A stretch of 64,000 nucleotides of DNA from Paenibacillus silagei (GCF_017874735.1 NZ_JAGGLV010000027.1:1-64000); one strand, 5' to 3'. Numbered from the stretch's first letter, positions 1-10,085 are shown. Notes: a model not told the origin generated them from the sequence alone. Made by a program: numbers and translations.

Positions 1-311
1 GCTCCAAGACTCGCTATTGGTGGCGTGGCTTTCGCCTTTCCAAGCAGGGGTTCCACCTGCTAAGTTACTCAACCTAGGCTCGGTCGCTCCACTTTGTACA
101 GTAGAAATCCTTAAAAGGAGAGTTTTCGGACCAAATCCCGGAAATCTAATGTACGAACTACATCCGAATGAATCTCTGCGCTGGCAAACGGCGATTCTGC
201 TGTAGTAAATGCAATTGCTATGATAATCACTTCGTTAATTACTTCACCAGACCCATGTAGTTGCGATAGCGTGATTAGAATAGTAAATTGTATTGGGCGT
301 TAAGCTTAATT

Positions 312-489
312 GTAATTCATACAACTAAATCGTCCGATATTCCACCGATTATCCGTTTAGTTGTAGTTTATACATTTAAAAATCCATCTGAAGCCGGGTT
401 CTCGCGATTCGGGCAAATTTAGTTGTACAGACTACACTTAGAAGGGAAAAAGCCTCTTTAGAAGTATGTATAGTTGTACAGAGTACACC
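312..489. repeat. Four copies of a TTTAGTTGTA motif
   Basis: The motif TTTAGTTGTA or a close form occurs at about 354, 418 and 470 on the plus strand and inverted at about 312-328. The last two copies extend to TTGTACAGACTACAC and TTGTACAGAGTACAC. No gene lies between them. Function unknown; protein binding sites or a dispersed intergenic repeat are both possible. Confidence 0.6.
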
Positions 490-570
490 TATCGCAATGC
501 CCTATCGCTGAATGCTCGCTTCGAACGAAATTTTATGAATGAGCGCACAATTAAAGAGGATGATTGGTTA

Positions 571-649
571 AGTAACTTAAGTATTCAGAGTATTTTAGAG
601 TACTTGGAGTAATTCAGATTAATTTAGAGTAAATTAGAGTATTTGAGTA
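571..649. repeat. AGTA motif repeated every 8-10 bp
   Basis: AGTA occurs at 571, 580, 589, 599, 608, 628, 638 and 646, with a degenerate copy near 618. The spacing of 8-10 bp is close to one helical turn, so all copies face the same side of the DNA. The tract is AT-rich and non-coding. Confidence 0.7.
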
Positions 650-754
650 CGATTGTTTGTTTAAAAATATAGCCGCCATAGTTAGAGCTTCCCACACCTA
701 GCGGTGCAGAAAAGCTGTAACTGGCGGCTATCGGGATTTGACGGGCGGCGCGCT

Positions 755-2518
755 CTATTGATATGCATCCGCCCGCCCGGAAGGCAGCGCCCCGGAGTCC
801 GGCGGGGCGCTCCGTACCCAGGAGCCGCGGATATCCCGCGACTCATCCCAGCTTTGCTGCTCCGCTATGGCGCGCAGCAGCGGATCAATCCACCGGGCGG
901 CGGCTGCGTAGCCGCCCAGTGCGCGCAGCTGCGCCTCCAGGGGAGGCCAGGCTGTGCGCAGAGGAGATTTGCCGCCGCTGTAGAAGGCGGCATGCAGGTC
1001 TTCCCGGTCGAGCGGGCGCAGCGGCAGGTCTTCATAATGGCTCACGATCAGGTGAGCCAGACAGACCGCGCCTTTGGCGATGACCGGGGAGACCAGGAAG
1101 CTCGGCAGGGTCCGGTACTCGAAGCCGCCATGCGGCTGAGGGCGGAAATCGCCGAGTACGCCATAGCGGGGACGCCGGGCCGCAGCCCGGATGTCCTCCA
1201 GCAGGAACAAGGGCAGCGCCAGATAGTTATCTAGCGCGCGCAGGAGCGGCGCACACAGCGTGACGCCGCTGAAGTGCAGGTGGCCGCCGAGGGCCCAGCC
1301 CCGCAGCGGCATACCTCCCGCCCGCCAGCAGAGCGAGCGGTCGGCAATGAGCCGGTCCGCCTCGCGTGCGGCGGACATCAGCTGCGCCAGCAGCGCGCGC
1401 GGTTCTCCGCGCGGCGCGGGGCGCAGCTCCGCCACCGGGAACACGCCGCGCGTTCCCGGGGGTCCGGCGTCACAGCCCGCGACGCCGTCCATGGGCAGGT
1501 ACCGCGACGCCGGCACGACGCGGCCAGAGGATTCCCGGAGCAGCAGGAACTCCGGGTCCATGCCCATGAGCAGCCCCGGCCGGCCCGGCTGCTCACCGTC
1601 AAGCATCCGCGCAAGCGCTGCGGATGCTGACCGGTAAGGCTCAGGCAGCGCTCCTGCGGGATCAGGCAGCACCGGAGTGATGCCTGTCACCATGTACCGC
1701 CGCCCGCCCATGGCCCGCAGCTCCACCTCGCCGCTGTCCAGTCCCAGACTATACAACGCCCGCACCGCAGTGGTCCGCAGAACCCCCGCAACCCCCCGCT
1801 GCTCCCTTCCTCCACCACCTAAACTCCCAAACTCATCCCCACCACTCCGATACTCACCCTGCCTTCCAACTCCTGCCCTACCATTCCCATACTCCTCTCG
1901 CTCCTCAACTCCTGGCCCTCCACGCTCATACCCTTCTTGCTCCCCAGCTCCTTCTCCTTCTCTCTCATTCCCGCCTTGTCTTCCAACGCCTCCCCGACCT
2001 CTCCCATACTCCTCTTGCCCTCCAACTCCTTCGCCACTTCTCCCATACTCCTCTTGCACTCCAAATCCTACCCCACTATTCCCATACTCCTCTTGCCCTC
2101 CAACACCAACCCCACCACTCCCATACTCCTCTTGCCTTCCAGCTCCTTCGCCACCTCTCCCATTCCCGCCTTGCCCTCCAACTCCTACCCCACCACTCTC
2201 ATTCTCCCCTTGCCCTCCAACTCTTCCCCCGCCACTCCCATCCCCAGCCAACCATCCAGCCCCAAGCCCCCCGCCCATAGCCGCCCCCGCTCCAAGCGGC
2301 TGGCAGTCCAGCACGGCCAGATTGAAAATAAGCACGCGGTAATGCTGTCTGTAGCTTGCGGGGTCTTGTCCATCCGAGTGGTTTTGGGTGTCTCTTGTAT
2401 CTTGCCGCCGCGACCCTCTGCCTATAGAAATGGAGTCAGCCTCAATCCCGCAGCGCCGGAGCCTGCGTTCGATCTGCTCCGGCGCAAGCTGCCGGAATAC
2501 GTTCAGCCCTTCATTCAT
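755..2518 (-). CDS. Predicted amidoligase (COOH-NH2 ligase type 2) with an internal tandem-repeat tract
   Basis: A 587-residue protein. The C-terminal half, from about residue 290, carries features of the phage/Firmicute COOH-NH2 ligase family with glutamine-synthetase fold: GMDPEF near 305 and GGHLHFSG near 415. By family this would join a carboxylate to an amine with ATP; the substrate is not known. Residues 93-236 are a low-complexity Gly/Glu/Gln tract of eleven 13-residue units that splits a short N-terminal region from the catalytic domain. The ATG follows GGAGG with an 8-base gap. The repeat tract is also open on the other strand, but only the minus frame has a recognisable domain. Confidence 0.75.
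   Translation of the reverse strand: MNEGLNVFRQLAPEQIERRLRRCGIEADSISIGRGSRRQDTRDTQNHSDGQDPASYRQHYRVLIFNLAVLDCQPLGAGAAMGGGLGAGWLAGDGSGGGRVGGQGENESGGVGVGGQGGNGRGGEGAGRQEEYGSGGVGVGGQEEYGNSGVGFGVQEEYGRSGEGVGGQEEYGRGRGGVGRQGGNEREGEGAGEQEGYERGGPGVEEREEYGNGRAGVGRQGEYRSGGDEFGSLGGGGREQRGVAGVLRTTAVRALYSLGLDSGEVELRAMGGRRYMVTGITPVLPDPAGALPEPYRSASAALARMLDGEQPGRPGLLMGMDPEFLLLRESSGRVVPASRYLPMDGVAGCDAGPPGTRGVFPVAELRPAPRGEPRALLAQLMSAAREADRLIADRSLCWRAGGMPLRGWALGGHLHFSGVTLCAPLLRALDNYLALPLFLLEDIRAAARRPRYGVLGDFRPQPHGGFEYRTLPSFLVSPVIAKGAVCLAHLIVSHYEDLPLRPLDREDLHAAFYSGGKSPLRTAWPPLEAQLRALGGYAAAARWIDPLLRAIAEQQSWDESRDIRGSWVRSAPPDSGALPSGRADAYQ
1809..2240 (-). repeat. 39-bp coding minisatellite, about 11 units
   Basis: The CATACT landmark recurs exactly every 39 bp (2005, 2044, 2083, 2122). 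Each unit encodes 13 residues with consensus near GGxGVGxQEEYGx. The repeat keeps the reading frame, so unit number can change without breaking the amidoligase gene. Confidence 0.85.
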
Positions 2519-3010
2519 GTCTAATGCCTCCGCCCATACGAAATTCCTCAGGGCGTATCCCCTCGCGCACCGTCCTGAATCAGACGATACCCTTTGAGCA
2601 TAAGCCGCTGAGGAAACCTGACCCCCAAATCATCTTAGCAAAATAGCACAAACCGCCCCTTATTGAGACGCTATCATCCTGTGTGAAAACCAAGGTTAAA
2701 ATAAAAAAAACATATTAGACCCGCATAAAAATTGAACTCAAAGCTTGCTCTCTGCTGCGGTGTATACTTGAACATTCGAACGCTGCCCTGTTTAATATTC
2801 CTGATGAATGACGCTTCTCCAGCTCCAGCATCCCCCTCCGCTTCATTTCGCCTTGAAGGATACTCAACAGCATGAAGCCTACATCCTTACCATTCAAAAA
2901 ATATTTTTATATTTTAAAAAAAAGAGGGCATTCGCCCTCTACGCCGCTGCCCTCTCATCATATAATGGATCATAACCCACACAGTACTTCAGGCAGCGGC
3001 GCACACCTTC
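2519..3010. other. Intergenic region, amidoligase to cotE
   Basis: No supported gene. A 60-codon minus frame (2715-2897) lacks a ribosome binding site and resembles nothing known. The cotE terminator lies at 2918-2942. The rest is plain AT-rich sequence. Confidence 0.5.
2915..2942 (-). terminator. Rho-independent terminator of cotE
   Basis: On the minus strand GAGGGCGAATGCCCTC is followed by eight T residues, about 70 bases past the cotE stop codon. Confidence 0.8.
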
Positions 3011-3568
3011 CTACAACTCATCATCCAGGGCGTCAGGGTCCAAATCATCGTAATCATAATTCTCGCCTTCAAAATCATAATCCTTGTCTTCCAGATCATC
3101 GGCCTGATCACTGACAAACACGCGGAGCTTGGTCTCAGCCACCAGTTCCGCATCGAACTCGCGTTCCACCCGCAGTGTCACACTGCCTCCGCCCGGCGAT
3201 ACCCCGGCTTCCACACAATTGGGTTCCTGCGTTGCCTCCGCAGAGACCTGTGCCGTGGAAGCACGGTGTCTCGGGTCGAGGTACGACAATGGAATAAGCT
3301 CCACATAGGAGACCGTTTCCTTGGCAACCTCGGTCTGCTTGTTTTTGTCGTACGAATACCAGATGTTCACATCATAGGTACCGATTACTTCGATTCCGTT
3401 CCCGGCGGCAACCGCTTCGTACTGGTGGTTAATGATCCAAGCCCCCAGAATACTAGTCGGATGATGTGGCGGAGTCACGGTATGGGTTGCTGTAGAGAAC
3501 TTACGACCTTTGCCGCAAATTGCCTTCGTAATGATCTCCCTTGTTTGACGTTTATGGCTTAATGACAT
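3011..3568 (-). CDS. cotE: Outer spore coat morphogenetic protein CotE
   Basis: A 185-residue protein with the CotE family N-terminus (SHKRQTREIITKAICGKG) and the conserved core through about residue 95, then a very acidic C-terminus (DDLEDKDYDFEGENYDYDD type). CotE directs assembly of the outer coat around the forespore. The start is the ATG at 3568, six bases after GGAGGAGG; an in-frame start 21 bases upstream lies inside that ribosome binding site and is rejected. In B. subtilis cotE follows ymcB-ymcA (miaB-ricA), but here those genes sit about 42 kb away. The acidic tail is typical of the family. Confidence 0.93.
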   Translation of the reverse strand: MSLSHKRQTREIITKAICGKGRKFSTATHTVTPPHHPTSILGAWIINHQYEAVAAGNGIEVIGTYDVNIWYSYDKNKQTEVAKETVSYVELIPLSYLDPRHRASTAQVSAEATQEPNCVEAGVSPGGGSVTLRVEREFDAELVAETKLRVFVSDQADDLEDKDYDFEGENYDYDDLDPDALDDEL

Positions 3569-3748
3569 CTTTGAACCTCCTCCATACAATCATTCACTAT
3601 CAAGTGTATGCACGTTCTGGGCATTTGTTGATTGTTAGAGTAGAAATAAATTTGGGTAAGCCCTCAGATGCCGTAACTGAAGCCCTTTGCTTCATTTTAT
3701 TGCCGGATTTAGTCCATTATGAGTCTCCTGAAGCGAAAAAAAACAAAA

Positions 3749-3787
3749 GTAGCGGCTCCCCCAAACCGGGAAAACCGCTACTTTTTG
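3749..3787. terminator. Hairpin terminator, AGTAGCGG / CCGCTACT
   Basis: An 8-bp stem (AGTAGCGG with CCGCTACT) is flanked by A-rich sequence on the left and T-rich on the right, so it can stop transcription both ways. It follows the HD-GYP gene on the minus strand and lies in the cotE upstream region. Confidence 0.75.
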
Positions 3788-3828
3788 TTGTGCCAACATT
3801 TTAAGCCGGGAAGGGCAGAGGCCCCCTG

Positions 3829-4848
3829 CTAGGAAAGTACACGTACGATGCCAAGCTGCCGGTGGCGGCTGAGATCGATGAAGTCCTCACCGATGTTCAC
3901 CAGCGGACGCAGCGGGTCGTGGGCCAGAATCATAATGATTTTGCCGATCTGCCCGTCCGTCAGGAGCACCTCATTGCCGATCATCGACTGCATTAGCTTA
4001 TTAATGAACACACTGCAGATATACGGGTCCAGCTTGCCGTAGACGTTCTCGTCCATCTGCTTAAGCACCTCATACAGCGGCGCGGCTGTTCGATAGAACC
4101 GGTCTGAAGTCATCGCGTGGAAAATATCCGCCACCGCCACGATTTTGCTGAAATCCGTAATCCGGTGGCCCAGCACGCCGAAGGGGTAGCCGCTTCCGTC
4201 CATACGTTCATGGTGCTGCAGCGCCACAAGCGCCTGCATATGATTGGTGCCCACCGTATCGCGGATCATCTCATAGCCATAGGTGGTGTGCTTTTTCATC
4301 AGGGCATATTCATCCTCACTCAGCGGACCCGGCTTAGTAAGGATCTCGGCCGGGATCATAATTTTGCCGATATCATGAAGCGTCGCAGCAATCGTCAGCA
4401 TGCTCAGCTCGTCCGGCTTCAGCTTCAGCCATTTGCCAAGCAGCGTAGAGATGATGCCCACCGCCACATTATGCCTGTATGTATAGTCATCCTTAGTCTG
4501 CAGCGCAGACAATATTCCAAAGAAATCATTCTTCTCGCTCACCTGCTGGATGAACGGGATCACTTCATTCCTGAGCTCAATCATCGGCAGACGCTTCGTC
4601 TTCGTATAGCGCAGCTGCTCAAAAATACTCTCCATCGCCGCCGTACAATCATCCACAGCCAGCTGATAGAATGCAGCGCTGTCGACCTGGACCACATCCT
4701 GCGGCTCCAGAACGATCTTGTGCTGCGTAATCAGGCGGATATGCTCTCCGGTGAGCAGGGTCAAAGCCGGCAAGACAAATACACCGCTATGATTAAAAAG
4801 GTTCGCTACCAGCTGTTTGCCGATATATTGATCATTGCTGTTATTCAT
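3829..4848 (-). CDS. HD-GYP domain protein, probable cyclic-di-GMP phosphodiesterase
   Basis: A 339-residue cytoplasmic protein. Residues about 100-300 form an HD-GYP domain: HDIGK at 158-162, HHE near 212 and DGSGYP ending at 222, all key metal and GYP residues present. By family it hydrolyses c-di-GMP to pGpG or GMP and so affects motility or biofilm choice. The N-terminal 95 residues are unlike a named sensor. Start taken at the ATG at 4848, preceded by AGGTGAGG; the upstream in-frame TTG at 4869 has no ribosome binding site. It stands alone between terminators. Confidence 0.88.
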   Translation of the reverse strand: MNNSNDQYIGKQLVANLFNHSGVFVLPALTLLTGEHIRLITQHKIVLEPQDVVQVDSAAFYQLAVDDCTAAMESIFEQLRYTKTKRLPMIELRNEVIPFIQQVSEKNDFFGILSALQTKDDYTYRHNVAVGIISTLLGKWLKLKPDELSMLTIAATLHDIGKIMIPAEILTKPGPLSEDEYALMKKHTTYGYEMIRDTVGTNHMQALVALQHHERMDGSGYPFGVLGHRITDFSKIVAVADIFHAMTSDRFYRTAAPLYEVLKQMDENVYGKLDPYICSVFINKLMQSMIGNEVLLTDGQIGKIIMILAHDPLRPLVNIGEDFIDLSRHRQLGIVRVLS

Positions 4849-4984
4849 ATTCCTCACCTGCCAGACCAAGATTCTTGGGTTTTGGACATCACTTAAGAGA
4901 CAAGCTCACTTTGGGCGCTTATGTTTCTTATCGTTATTTTACACCGGAATGTGAATACCTGACACCTAAATTACATGGATTTGC

Positions 4985-5974
4985 TTATGCTTTGCCTTTC
5001 GCAGGCTGTTTGTCCTTCGCCGGACGCAGCTCCACCGGGCTCTTATAGCGCTTGGCAATCTTAAGATACAGCGCAAGCTCGCGGCACAATTGCAGAATTG
5101 CAGAGCGGATCTCGAATTCCTCACGCGAATCCGGCAGCTCCATCTCCTGGAACTCCTGCTGCAGCTCCTCCAGCAGCCGCTCGGTCCGGCCGGTATATTC
5201 CTCAGCCAGCACATCGCCGCTAAGCTGGTCGAACAGCTCGGCCACCATATCTCCGTGAGGCAGCTGCCGGTACACCTGTGAGAGCAGCTGCATCATATTC
5301 TGGATGGACTCCAGCTGCTCCTTGCGCATATAGAAGTATACATTCCAGGCTTCATCCGGGTGGATCACATGATTCTCCATTTCCCTGGATGCCGCGCTGA
5401 GCCCCTTCTGTACAGCCTCCCCTGCCCCGATCAGCTCTTTTCCGTCCCAGATATAACCGGGATCACGGAGCGTTCTGGCCATCTGCCGGAAGATGACCGA
5501 GAAGTAGCCGTCCACCTCTTTGCGGATACCCGCAATAATCCCGCCGGTCTGCGGCATATAGATGAAGTTCACAAGGCCAGCCGAGCCGAGGCCGATAATC
5601 AGCAGCTCCACCTGCTGCAGCAGGATATGAACCGTAATATCAGCTTGTCCAAACACGCGGAACACAATTACCGAGCTGGTGACGATCCCTTCCTTGAAGC
5701 CGGCTTTGACGATCAGCGGGAAGCCGAACAATACATACAGTCCTAGTACCCAATAATGAAAGCCCAGGGCGAAGAATAGAATACAGCCCAAAAAGAGTCC
5801 CACCAATGAGGCGAAGAAGCGCGCCGAAATCGTGCGTAGACTCCTTTTGCGGGTCGTTTCCACCCCGAGAATGGCCAGCAGTCCCGCGCTTTGCGCATTA
5901 GGGATACCAGCGGCGGCTGCCAGCAGAATAGACAGCAAAGTTGCAGCCGCCGTTTTAATAATACGAAATCCCAT
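4985..5974 (-). CDS. Aromatic acid exporter (ArAE) family membrane protein
   Basis: A 329-residue protein. The first ~150 residues hold about four to five hydrophobic segments rich in Ala, Leu and Gly, matching the ArAE/DUF939 membrane domain; residues 150-310 are a helical soluble domain of the ArAE C-terminal type; the tail is Lys-rich. By family it is a membrane exporter of aromatic or amphipathic compounds, but the substrate cannot be read from sequence. The ATG follows AGGAGA with a 9-base gap. No operon partner. Confidence 0.85.
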   Translation of the reverse strand: MGFRIIKTAAATLLSILLAAAAGIPNAQSAGLLAILGVETTRKRSLRTISARFFASLVGLFLGCILFFALGFHYWVLGLYVLFGFPLIVKAGFKEGIVTSSVIVFRVFGQADITVHILLQQVELLIIGLGSAGLVNFIYMPQTGGIIAGIRKEVDGYFSVIFRQMARTLRDPGYIWDGKELIGAGEAVQKGLSAASREMENHVIHPDEAWNVYFYMRKEQLESIQNMMQLLSQVYRQLPHGDMVAELFDQLSGDVLAEEYTGRTERLLEELQQEFQEMELPDSREEFEIRSAILQLCRELALYLKIAKRYKSPVELRPAKDKQPAKGKA

Positions 5975-6069
5975 GTGAATATCTCTCCTACACCGTTAAG
6001 CTTCATCATTCAAATAAAGATATAGTCATGGTACAAGATTTTGCCAAGAGACACAATATGACATCGTTC

Positions 6070-6902
6070 TTACCGTCTCGACAGCAGCAGCTTCTCCACA
6101 TACACCACCAGCTGGTACATAGCCGTAGCCACAGCCGCAATAATGAGCAGACTCGACATGACCAGGGTGAAGTTGAACACCTGAAAGCCGTAGATGATCA
6201 GATACCCCAGCCCCGATTTCGCAACCAGAAATTCACCGACAATAACCCCGACCCAGGACATGCCGACATTCACCTTAAGGGTGGAGACCACCGCCGGGAA
6301 TGAAGCCGGAAGAATGACTTTGCAGAACTCCTGGCTTTTGGAGGCGCCGAAGGAGCGGACCACCTTGACCAGATTCGGGTCCACGCTGCAAAAGCTGTTG
6401 TACACTACCAGAGTCGTGATAATCACGGTAATCGATAAGGTGGTAATGACAATGGCGGTGAAGCCTGCCCCGAACATGACAATGAAGATCGGGCCCAGCG
6501 CCACCTTCGGCATACTGTTGAATACGACCATATAAGGGTCCAGCACGGCGGACAGAAAAGGTGACCACCAGATGACGACAGCCAGCAGCGTCCCGATTAG
6601 GGTACCCAGAATGAAGCCCACTGCGGTCTCGCCCACGGTCATTCCCAAATGCGGCCACAGACTCCCGCTGACCATGTCGTCCCAGATCTGCCCGAACACC
6701 TTCGTCGGATAGCTGAACAACAGCTCATCGATCCAGCCCATTCTGGCCCCGGCTTCCCAGAGCACGAAGAACACCAGCAGCAGGCTGCTCCGGACCATAA
6801 GCACCTGACTCTTGCGGCGCAGCTTCTTCTTCCTGTAATCCGCATGCTTCTGTTCCAGCCACTGCGCACGGGAGGCCGTCTCACGGGGCTGCGCTTCTGT
6901 AT

Positions 6903-6906
<4 letters not shown>
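6070..6906 (-). CDS. ABC importer permease, NitT/TauT type
   Basis: A 278-residue inner-membrane permease with about six hydrophobic segments and the BPD_transp_1 coupling loop (SFGASKSQEFCKVILPAS) around residue 190. It is the channel of the importer formed with the two genes upstream. The start is GTG at 6906, overlapping the ATPase stop as GTGA and preceded by GGGAGGGAAG; a longer in-frame start at 6942 sits inside the upstream gene. The gene order resembles B. subtilis ytlA-ytlC-ytlD. The substrate is unknown, although NitT/TauT systems carry sulfonates, nitrate, riboflavin or pyrimidine precursors. Confidence 0.9.
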
Positions 6907-7682
<776 letters not shown>

Positions 7683-7696
7683 AGTGGTCGGCCTCC

Positions 7697-8707
7697 TCAC
7701 TCCTTAATGGTGCTCTCTGCCCGCTCTGCAAAGCTGTTATTAACAATCTTAGCGGCTGGAATCCGTTCCTTCAGCTCACCGGCATGGTCAATGACATCCA
7801 GCAGATTATTCCATTCCTTCTCATCGATCACCGGATTCACCGCATAGGTATCCTGTTCCTTATAACGGCTGATGGCAGAGACCACAATGCCCCGGTCAAT
7901 CTTGTCAAAATACGGCATTACCGCGTCAGCAATCTCCTCAGGACTATGAGCCTTCACCCATAACTGGGCACGCTGGACCGCATTGGTGAATTTCTGCACC
8001 GTGTCCTGATTCTTAGTAATGTAGCTCTGCTTGGACATGAATACCGTATACGGCAGATAACCGCTCTCTACCCCGAAGGAAGCGACCACCTGACCCCGGC
8101 CTTCACTCTCGAAGATCGATGCCTGAGGCTCGAACAGCTGCACATAATCTCCAGTCCCGGAAGCAAATGCACCGGCAATATTGGCAAAATCAATGTTCTG
8201 GATCAGTGTCAGATCCTTCCCCGCATCAATCCCCTTGCTGCGCAGTGTGAATGCGCCCGCCATCTGCGGCATGCCCCCTTGCCTTTGCCCAAGGAAGGTC
8301 GACCCCTTCACTTTGTCCCATGTAAAATGGCTGTCCGGTGTACGCGCGAACAAGAAGGTTCCATCCCGCTGCGTGAGCTGCGCAAAATTAATTACAGGAT
8401 CATCCGCCCCCTGCTGGTACACGTAAATAGAGGTCTCCGAACCGACCAGCGCCACATCGATTGCCCCTGAGAGCAGGGCCGTCATGGTTTTATCTCCGCC
8501 AGGTATCGTCTGCAGCTCCACATCCAGCCCTTCATCCTTGAAAAAGCCCTGCGATAAGGCCACATATTCAGGCGCATAGAACACGGAACGGGTAACTTCG
8601 CCGATCTTCACCTTGACATCACCGGTTTTACTGCCGCAGCCTGCAAGAACAGAGCCGAGCACAAGCATCAACAAGAACGGCAATGACAGTCTTTTGAACC
8701 CTTTCAT
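7697..8707 (-). CDS. ABC importer substrate-binding lipoprotein, NMT1/SsuA-like
   Basis: A 336-residue lipoprotein. It has a signal peptide with lipobox LAGC (cysteine near residue 23), then a type II periplasmic-binding fold typical of NMT1/SsuA-like proteins (IGEVTRSVFYAPEYVALSQG near residue 35). It captures the solute outside the membrane for the ATPase and permease downstream. The ATG at 8707 follows AAAGGAG; a GTG nine bases upstream is less well placed. It is first in a three-gene operon reading leftward. Confidence 0.9.
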   Translation of the reverse strand: MKGFKRLSLPFLLMLVLGSVLAGCGSKTGDVKVKIGEVTRSVFYAPEYVALSQGFFKDEGLDVELQTIPGGDKTMTALLSGAIDVALVGSETSIYVYQQGADDPVINFAQLTQRDGTFLFARTPDSHFTWDKVKGSTFLGQRQGGMPQMAGAFTLRSKGIDAGKDLTLIQNIDFANIAGAFASGTGDYVQLFEPQASIFESEGRGQVVASFGVESGYLPYTVFMSKQSYITKNQDTVQKFTNAVQRAQLWVKAHSPEEIADAVMPYFDKIDRGIVVSAISRYKEQDTYAVNPVIDEKEWNNLLDVIDHAGELKERIPAAKIVNNSFAERAESTIKE

Positions 8708-8786
8708 CCTCTCCACTCCTTTCCTCCCGGGTCTTTCGCCCTTGCTCTATGCATATGCGGGAGTCTATAGAAAGGTTAAAGTACAA

Positions 8787-8804
8787 TATATAAAGCGCTT
8801 ACAT
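8787..8804 (-). promoter_or_regulatory. Possible cre (CcpA) site upstream of the ABC importer
   Basis: On the minus strand TGTAAGCGCTTTAT matches the first 12 positions of the Bacillus cre consensus but not the last two. It sits about 90 bases upstream of the lipoprotein start. Confidence 0.3.
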
Positions 8805-8935
8805 TATATTCGGTTCGTCAACCCCGCCCACTCTATGAATGATCGCAGCGCCGTATTCACGCTGTACCGGACCAGCGAGCCAGACCCGTCTGAATTGGGC
8901 GGTGCTTCCGCCGGGGTTATTTTGCAAGAACAATC

Positions 8936-9580
8936 TTAATAGAGCAGCCATTCCCCAAAAGCATGACACAGCTCCGCCCGGGTCAGCGGGAACGCAATGA
9001 TATAACCGTCATCCTGCTCACTGCTGCTGCGCAGAACCCATCCGCCCGAAGAAGCTTCAATGTAAGAAATCTGCTGCAGGGTCCAGCCTTCCCCATTCTT
9101 CGCACATAACCGCAGTTCACCGGAAGCTGTCCGGTTCTTAAGCACTTTAGCCAATTCAGCGGAGCTGTCAGGATCACCTGTCTCCGCTTCCAGTGAAGCC
9201 GCCAGCACACACAACGTCCATGTTCCGGCCTTCTCATGAATCTCCTCATAACTCCGTCTGGACAGGAATACCGCAGGAGCGGACGGTTTCCGGGACTGCG
9301 CACGCTCGAAGCAGTTGAACAGGTAATAGCAGGCGCGCTTCATCTCTGCCGGCTCTTTCAGCTCGCATCTGAAATCTTCCTCTTCCGTTAACCCTGTCAG
9401 GAGGATCTTATCCTTATGTACTTGCAGGCATACGTCCTGCGCATATTCACGCTCATTAAATTTCATTCTGCAGATCCGCTTGGAGCCGGAGGCTGTGCGC
9501 AGGAGCTCTGCCACCACTCTACGCCGGGTCTCACCCGGGAACAGATACTGTGCCAGACAGATACAATCTTGCTTATTCAC
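8936..9580 (-). CDS. Uncharacterised 214-residue protein
   Basis: Not recognised. It is a soluble protein with several Cys residues in the first third (CICLAQYLF, ICRMKF, DVCLQV) and a mixed alpha/beta look; no signal peptide or membrane segment. The start is chosen as GTG at 9580 because GGAAGGGA lies 8 bases before it, while the ATG at 9610 has no ribosome binding site. It reads in the same direction as the ABC importer, 229 bases upstream of it. Confidence 0.6.
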   Translation of the reverse strand: MNKQDCICLAQYLFPGETRRRVVAELLRTASGSKRICRMKFNEREYAQDVCLQVHKDKILLTGLTEEEDFRCELKEPAEMKRACYYLFNCFERAQSRKPSAPAVFLSRRSYEEIHEKAGTWTLCVLAASLEAETGDPDSSAELAKVLKNRTASGELRLCAKNGEGWTLQQISYIEASSGGWVLRSSSEQDDGYIIAFPLTRAELCHAFGEWLLY

Positions 9581-9763
9581 ATTCTTTATCCCTTCCTCTG
9601 TAGCATACATGTAAGTATTAATGTAAATGAGTGGCTTTCAAAAAAACTGCAAAACTATAAAACTTGCAATCTTTATGTTATCATAAGCTAATTTTAAGGT
9701 AAAATTAAGAAACACAGGGTAAGATCAATACCATGAAATACTTTTAGCGAGGTGGTTTTCAAA

Positions 9764-10003
9764 ATGAGAATGCTCATCACTTTTCAAAACAAGCTTGTCC
9801 CTGTATATTTCACAACAGAAAACAAACAGCCGACCCAAAAAGTACTTCGACTGCTCAACAGTACGCTTGAACTCAAAATTCAAAAAGGCAAAAACGCCCT
9901 GCAGACCTGTTTGAATTCCCTGATCAGTATCGAAATTAAAGGCTCAGAAGCTATATTGCACAGTTACAGTGAAAATGATTCATTGGCCTTATCCCTCTAT
10001 TAA
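9764..10003 (+). CDS. Small uncharacterised protein, 79 residues
   Basis: A 79-residue soluble protein rich in Leu, Lys and Thr with no known domain. It is believed real because GAGGTGG precedes the ATG at 9764 and a strong terminator begins at its stop codon, so it forms a complete single-gene transcription unit. Function unknown. Confidence 0.65.
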   Translation: MRMLITFQNKLVPVYFTTENKQPTQKVLRLLNSTLELKIQKGKNALQTCLNSLISIEIKGSEAILHSYSENDSLALSLY

Positions 10004-10021
10004 ACAGAGGGATATTTTTTT
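9991..10021 (+). terminator. Terminator of the 79-residue gene
   Basis: ATCCCTCT pairs with AGAGGGAT across a 7-base loop that includes the stop codon, followed by a run of seven T residues. Confidence 0.9.
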
Positions 10022-10050
10022 GCCGGTATACATATAAAGTTAAACAACTT

Positions 10051-10085
10051 AAAAAAGCACATGCCCGCAAGTGAGGGATGCGCTT
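10051..10085 (-). terminator. Terminator of the 45-residue gene
   Basis: On the minus strand a roughly 10-bp stem with one mismatch (AAGCGCATCCC with GGGCATGTGCTT) is followed by six T residues. Confidence 0.65.

Larger units (their letters stand above)
1..754. other. Gene-free stretch with short repeats
   Basis: No open frame here has a ribosome binding site and protein-like composition. The only frame of note (17-205, plus) is short and lacks a credible start. The stretch turns AT-rich after about 200 and contains two repeat families listed separately. It ends at the 3' end of the minus-strand amidoligase gene, so it may be the upstream region of a gene left of the window. Confidence 0.6.

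Noticed and set aside
17-205. 62-codon ORF at the left edge
   Set aside because: No start signal and composition unlike a protein; lies in the repeat-bearing intergenic stretch.
1677-2342. Pro/Ser-rich plus-strand protein opposite the amidoligase repeats
   Set aside because: It mirrors the 39-bp minisatellite; the minus frame has a ribosome binding site and a real enzymatic domain.
2715-2897. 60-codon minus-strand ORF downstream of cotE
   Set aside because: No ribosome binding site, no terminator of its own and it lies past the cotE terminator.
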